DNA of 28,911 nucleotides from JALOOB01 sp964387985 (lineage in GTDB: Bacteria > Chloroflexota > Anaerolineae > CG2-30-64-16), in the NCBI GenBank assembly GCA_964387985.1, contig CAYLZG010000037.1:1-28911 (forward strand), written 5' to 3'. Of the stretch, positions 25,523 through 28,911 are shown piece by piece (position 1 is the first letter of the stretch; every line of letters begins with the position of its first letter). The position numbers and the translations under genes were made by a program. Below the pieces are notes generated by a model. That model was given only the letters and a program-made list of their open reading frames with translations, was not told the DNA's origin and made no database searches.

Positions 25523-26833
25523 CTAAGCGCGGCAGCTTTCGAGCATTGCGCGCATGTTTTCCGGCTTGCAATGATCTACCACTGCGCCGGGCGAGAGGAC
25601 GAAGCCGCCGTCGCCGGCTACATCGTCGATCAGTTTCTCGCAGTACGCCCTGACCTGGTCCGCAGTGCCGGTGGACAGGAGCGATGCCGGCACGTTGCCG
25701 CCGAAAGCCTGCCAACCGCCCCAGCGCTTCTTGACCTCGAGCATGTCGGTCTTGTCGAAGATCCACAGGGTCGAGCCCGTCGGGATGTCAGGATCGCCCC
25801 CGATGACGTCGATGCGCTGGTTGTAGCCGCCCTCGACGAACAAGTAGGGCACCGCGCCGCCCTCGACCAGGCCTATGATGACCTGTTTGAGCTGCGGCCA
25901 GTAGAAGTTCTTGAAGTCCTTGTCCGACATGAAGCCGTCTGCACCCTTGTGGAGCGGCATGAACACGAACGGCGCCTTGGCGTTCGCGACCCCGCGCAGG
26001 CCGGATGAGATGGCGAGCGGGACGAGGCGCTCCATCGCCGCGAGCACCTTCTTGGGCTGGCGGAACTTATCGAGCATGACCGCGCGCGTGCCGCGCAAGG
26101 TGTCGCCCAGCGTGTCGAACGGCGCTTTGCACGCGCCGCCGATGAACGCGGGGAGGCCGTGCTTGGCAATGGAGGCGCCGTCGGTCGCGCCGACGAAGCC
26201 GGCCCACTTGAGCGCCTCTCGGCCCGCCTCCAGCATGGTTTCCCACGCCTTGACCGCAGGCGGGAGACCCGCACCGATCATGTAACCGCCCGTGAAGGGC
26301 AGCTCGACTACATCCGTCATCGGCCCCAAGGTGGACCAGCCGGAGAGCCCATTGAAGACCCTCGGCAGGTAGTAGCGCATGAAGAAGTCGGTCGGGTCAT
26401 TGATCAGGAGATCATACTCATCGGCCTTCATGAACTCGCCTTCGAGCGCCTGGTACGACGACCTTGGATCCACGCCGTGGCCCGGCCACTGGTAGAGCTT
26501 GTAGTCCAGGATGTCGAACAGGGGCCCCGAGCCGGCCATGCCGCAGCTCACCACGGTGTCGGTCTGGAAGTCGTCGTTGTACTTCTTGAACGCGTAGCTC
26601 ATCTTCTCGTAGTCGTACATGCCTTCTTCCGTCGTGATGCCGGCATGCAGAAACGGGTGAATGCCCGAGGTCATCAGGAAGGGCACGCGCACCGGCTTCT
26701 TGAGCTGGATGACATCCTTCCAAATCTGGGTGCGCTCTTTGTAAGCCCTTTCGGCCTCCGGCGTAGCAAACTGGATCGGCTGCGAGGCCCATGCCTCGAA
26801 ATTGGCATCGAACTTCTGCTCACGAGTTGTCAT
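25523..26833 (-). CDS. Uroporphyrinogen decarboxylase (URO-D) superfamily protein, probable corrinoid-dependent methyltransferase subunit (1)
   Basis: The ATG at 26833 has AAGGAG 8 nt upstream. The protein has 436 residues, longer than haem-pathway HemE (about 350). URO-D-fold markers are VRVPFLMTSGIHPFLHAG, EFMKADEYDLLINDPTDFF, FKNFYWPQLKQVIIGLVEGG, GGNVPASLLSTGTADQVRAY and the C-terminal CKPENMRAM. Its partner is almost certainly the corrinoid protein encoded 24 nt upstream, which makes methyl transfer more likely than decarboxylation. Where MtaA/MtbA enzymes have the HxC zinc motif, this protein has FVEGGYNQR, so its chemistry or metal may differ. About one third of the positions in the C-terminal half look shared with the protein at 27545-28825. 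Confidence 0.85.
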   Translation of the reverse strand: MTTREQKFDANFEAWASQPIQFATPEAERAYKERTQIWKDVIQLKKPVRVPFLMTSGIHPFLHAGITTEEGMYDYEKMSYAFKKYNDDFQTDTVVSCGMAGSGPLFDILDYKLYQWPGHGVDPRSSYQALEGEFMKADEYDLLINDPTDFFMRYYLPRVFNGLSGWSTLGPMTDVVELPFTGGYMIGAGLPPAVKAWETMLEAGREALKWAGFVGATDGASIAKHGLPAFIGGACKAPFDTLGDTLRGTRAVMLDKFRQPKKVLAAMERLVPLAISSGLRGVANAKAPFVFMPLHKGADGFMSDKDFKNFYWPQLKQVIIGLVEGGAVPYLFVEGGYNQRIDVIGGDPDIPTGSTLWIFDKTDMLEVKKRWGGWQAFGGNVPASLLSTGTADQVRAYCEKLIDDVAGDGGFVLSPGAVVDHCKPENMRAMLESCRA

Positions 26834-26857
26834 CTTGGTTTCTCCTTCGTTGACGGC

Positions 26858-27487
26858 CTAGGCGATCCAGCCCTTAGCCAGCGACACTGCGGCCATCGCA
26901 TCCGCACCGAATGCATCCGCTCCCGCATACTTGCACACCTGCTCGTCGACCGTGCCGCCGCCCACCATGATCTTCACCTGGTCGCGCAGCCCAGCCGCCT
27001 TGATCGCCCCCACCGTCTCCTTCATCGAGTCGAACGCCAGCGTCAGGAACCCGCTCAGCGCCACTACCTGCGGCTTGACCTCGGCTATCTTCTCCACGAA
27101 CGCCTGCGCCGGCACGTCGATCCCCAGATCATGGACCTCGAAGCCGTTGACGTCCAACATGAACACCACGATGTCCTTGCCGATGTCGTGAATGTCGCCC
27201 TTCACCGTGCCGACGATCACCTTGCCCAGCTTCTTGACGTCCGCCTGGGCCGAAGTCATGTGAGGCTTCACCTCGGCCGAGATCCCCTTCAGCATCTCGC
27301 CCGCCAGGATCAGCTCCGGAATGAAGTACTCCCCTGCTTCGAACCGCTTGCCGACGATTTCCATCGCCGCCCGGCAGTCGTCCAGGATGACCGTAGGCGT
27401 CGCACCGCGATCCAGCAACTCCCTGGTCAGTGCCAGCGCGCCTTCCTCGTCCATGTCTGCAATCGCATTGATCAACTGTTCCGACAT
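26858..27487 (-). CDS. Corrinoid (cobalamin-binding) methyltransferase protein, MtbC/MttC-like
   Basis: The ATG at 27487 has AAAGGAG 7 nt upstream. The protein has 209 residues, the standard size. A helical cap domain (about 1-85; RFEAGEYFIPELILAGEMLK) precedes the Rossmann-like B12 domain. That domain has the base-off ligand motif GDIHDIGKD (D98, H100, G103; H100 is the expected cobalt ligand), VVALSGFLTL (141-150) and VGGGTVDE (175-182). It carries the methyl group on cobalt between a substrate methyltransferase and an acceptor methyltransferase. It is flanked by two URO-D genes in the same transcription unit. A second, near-identical corrinoid gene ends at 28838, implying duplication of the corrinoid/URO-D pair. 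The last 19 codons share 55 identical bases with that copy. Confidence 0.93.
   Translation of the reverse strand: MSEQLINAIADMDEEGALALTRELLDRGATPTVILDDCRAAMEIVGKRFEAGEYFIPELILAGEMLKGISAEVKPHMTSAQADVKKLGKVIVGTVKGDIHDIGKDIVVFMLDVNGFEVHDLGIDVPAQAFVEKIAEVKPQVVALSGFLTLAFDSMKETVGAIKAAGLRDQVKIMVGGGTVDEQVCKYAGADAFGADAMAAVSLAKGWIA
26880..26934 (-). repeat. 55-bp exact repeat, internal copy
   Basis: This stretch, encoding the end of corrinoid protein 1, is identical base for base to 28857-28911. The base on its left side differs (c versus t), so the visible identity is exactly 55 nt and is limited on the right only by the window edge. Confidence 0.95.
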
Positions 27488-27544
27488 CTGTACGCTCCTT
27501 TGGCTAATATTGTAACCGAAAAAACCGTTTCCCTTTGTTCCGAC

Positions 27545-28825
27545 CTAATACACGCCGAACTCACGGGTGGCGTCCACCCAGGCGCGGACGTTTTCGGGCT
27601 TGCTGCCCTCCATTTCGCCCACTTCAGTGCTCATGATGAAGCCGCCGCCCTTGCCGACGACCTCGCACAGCTTCCTTGTGTAATCGCGCACCTGCTCCAC
27701 CGTGCCGCTTTGCAGCAGCGAGTTCTTCATGCCGCCGATGATGCACAACGTATCGCCGGCAACCTCTTTGACCTTGAAGATGTCGCTGTTCTGGAACATG
27801 CCCGCGGTCTTGCCCTTGGGCAGCTCGGCCAGGTAGTGCAACCGTTGATTCCAGACACCCTCGTAGAAGGGGATGGGGTATATGCCGTTATCCACCAGCT
27901 TGACCATCATCTCCTTGAGTTGCGGCCAGTAGAAGCGCTCGAACTGCGCAAGCGACATGAAGCCGTCGGAGCCGCGATGCAGTGGGATGAAGCAGTTCTT
28001 CAGGCCAGTCGCCTTGGCGAAGTTGAGAGCATACTCAAGCTGAAAGTCCAGGACGATGCGCTCAGCAGCAAGCAGCTTCTCGGGCCGGCGGATCATGTCG
28101 AGCATGATGCCGCGCATGCCGCGCAGCGTGTCGGACATGAAGTCGAACGGCGCCTCAACAAGGCTGCCTGCCAGGTAGTGAGGAGGGAAGCCCAGGGCGA
28201 TCAACCGGCCCACAGACTCGCCAGTTTTCGCTGCGTCTTCCGCGGCCACCTGCATCGCCTTGCCCAACGCCTTCAACGCGGACTGCATGGGCGGGGTCGC
28301 ATACATCGGGAGGTTCCCCAGGAAGTAATGGCCGAACGCCCACAAGCTGAAGGGCGGCAAGGATGCCAGGGGTTCCAGCTCGGCAAATGCGCGCGGAAGA
28401 TAGGTGCGCAGCGCCCAGTCGGAAGGATCACGCAGAAAGGCGTCGTAATCCTCGCCTTTCATGAATTCGTGCTCTACGAACTGGAAGGATCCCGTGGCAG
28501 GCAGTCCGTAGCCGGGCCACTTGGTCATCCGATCGCCCAGCGCCAGGCTGGGCCGTGGATTGTTGAACAGGCCGAAGATCGCATCCGGTTGAAAATCGAG
28601 AGCGACCTTTTCCAGGAGTTCCTGGGCCTTCTCGCTGTTATCCTGCTGTTCCTGATGTGTGACGCCGCCGTATTCGGCCAGGAAATAGCCTGCGCCCATG
28701 TTGACCGGGATGCGATCGGGCTGCTTCAGTTCCAGTGCATCCTGGATGCGCTTGGCACGCTCGGCGCACAACTGCTCGGTGCTCTTGCCTGCATCGAGTT
28801 TCTCGGTAAAAGGCATCGCAGTCAT
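27545..28825 (-). CDS. Uroporphyrinogen decarboxylase (URO-D) superfamily protein, probable corrinoid-dependent methyltransferase subunit (2)
   Basis: The ATG at 28825 has TAGGAG 9 nt upstream, and 12 nt separate it from the preceding corrinoid gene. The protein has 426 residues. Family markers are ERAKRIQDALELKQPDRIPV, EFMKGEDYDAFLRDPSDWAL, FERFYWPQLKEMMVKLVDNG, IGGMKNSLLQSGTVEQVRDY and SKPENVRAWVD. At the usual HxC zinc site it has PFYEGVWNQR, matching the EG-x-(Y/W)-NQR pattern of the protein at 25523-26833. It also lacks that protein's DHC near the C-terminus. It is followed by corrinoid protein 1 after 57 nt that contain an AT-rich stretch. A role in methyl transfer with the corrinoid proteins is inferred from context; the substrate is unknown. 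Confidence 0.85.
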   Translation of the reverse strand: MTAMPFTEKLDAGKSTEQLCAERAKRIQDALELKQPDRIPVNMGAGYFLAEYGGVTHQEQQDNSEKAQELLEKVALDFQPDAIFGLFNNPRPSLALGDRMTKWPGYGLPATGSFQFVEHEFMKGEDYDAFLRDPSDWALRTYLPRAFAELEPLASLPPFSLWAFGHYFLGNLPMYATPPMQSALKALGKAMQVAAEDAAKTGESVGRLIALGFPPHYLAGSLVEAPFDFMSDTLRGMRGIMLDMIRRPEKLLAAERIVLDFQLEYALNFAKATGLKNCFIPLHRGSDGFMSLAQFERFYWPQLKEMMVKLVDNGIYPIPFYEGVWNQRLHYLAELPKGKTAGMFQNSDIFKVKEVAGDTLCIIGGMKNSLLQSGTVEQVRDYTRKLCEVVGKGGGFIMSTEVGEMEGSKPENVRAWVDATREFGVY

Positions 28826-28837
28826 GTCAGTTTGCTC

Positions 28838-28911
28838 CTAAATCCAGCCCTTGGCTAGCGACACTGCGGCCATCGCATCCGCACCGAATGCATCCGCTCC
28901 CGCATACTTGC
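28838..28911 (-). CDS. Second corrinoid protein, C-terminal end only (truncated by window edge)
   Basis: The minus strand from the window edge reads KYAGADAFGADAMAAVSLAK then GWI and a TAG stop at 28840-28838. These 23 residues equal the end of the corrinoid protein at 26858-27487 except for the missing last alanine. The gene lies 12 nt upstream of URO-D gene 2, so the unit repeats the order corrinoid then URO-D. Confidence 0.85.
   Translation of the reverse strand, partial: KYAGADAFGADAMAAVSLAKGWI
28857..28911 (-). repeat. 55-bp exact repeat, copy at the right edge
   Basis: Identical to 26880-26934 over all 55 bases up to the end of the window. A contig ending after exactly 55 repeated bases is what a de Bruijn assembler at k=55 would leave at an unresolved repeat. 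Confidence 0.9.

Noticed and set aside
26159..28858. An 899-residue open frame on the plus strand
   Set aside because: It runs antisense through three well-supported minus-strand genes (URO-D 1, corrinoid, URO-D 2), crosses their intergenic regions and shows no family resemblance. Long antisense frames are common in high-GC coding DNA.

Overview
The window looks like a piece of a high-GC Chloroflexota (Anaerolineae/Caldilineae-like) genome recovered from a metagenome. The pointers are gene types I associate with that phylum: a SARP-type AAA ATPase regulator, a large MBG/YDG/PKD secreted protein, a DUF2804 protein, HEAT/cyclic-nucleotide-domain translocase paralogs with a MinD-like ATPase, and corrinoid/URO-D methyltransferase sets. 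The assignment is by family recognition, not by a search. The sequence is a scaffold with two 10-N gaps (3195-3204 and 7824-7833). Its last 55 bases exactly repeat an internal stretch, which suggests an assembly break at the right edge.

Layout. 1-557 (+): 3' end of a DUF2804 gene, followed by three hairpins (553-648) where it converges on the next gene. 654-5997 (-): one giant exported modular protein split by the first gap, with two seven-repeat propeller blocks, prealbumin-like and Ig-like modules, MBG/YDG, PKD and a C-terminal domain. 6055-6258 (-): a small protein just upstream. 6473-10340 (+): SARP/AAA/TPR regulator behind an extended -10 promoter. Its middle carries a foreign VIT1/CCC1-like fragment (7598-7823) next to the second gap. 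Removing that fragment through an 11-bp overlap restores a perfect reading frame, so it is most likely an assembly chimera.

10473-22949 is the most interesting region. Two paralogous proteins (translocase-like membrane domain, HEAT repeats, cyclic-nucleotide-binding domain) flank a divergent promoter region and a MinD/ParA-like ATPase gene. The rightward unit reads MinD, translocase/HEAT/cNMP protein, GNAT-like protein, orphan peptide-binding lipoprotein, then a HAMP-GAF membrane receptor with no output domain. Spacing is tight, ending in an ATGA overlap. It has the shape of a signalling system: a periplasmic binding protein feeding a receptor, with an ATPase and cyclic-nucleotide-sensing membrane proteins as partners. 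No function is established for it here.

23051-28911 (-), transcribed right to left: end of a second corrinoid protein, URO-D-family protein 2, corrinoid protein 1, URO-D-family protein 1, a 17-bp perfect inverted repeat, an MFS transporter, and class II fructose-bisphosphate aldolase with its own promoter and terminator. The corrinoid/URO-D set suggests methyl transfer from an imported methylated compound, but the URO-D proteins lack the usual HxC zinc motif. No tRNA, rRNA, CRISPR array or transposase was seen.
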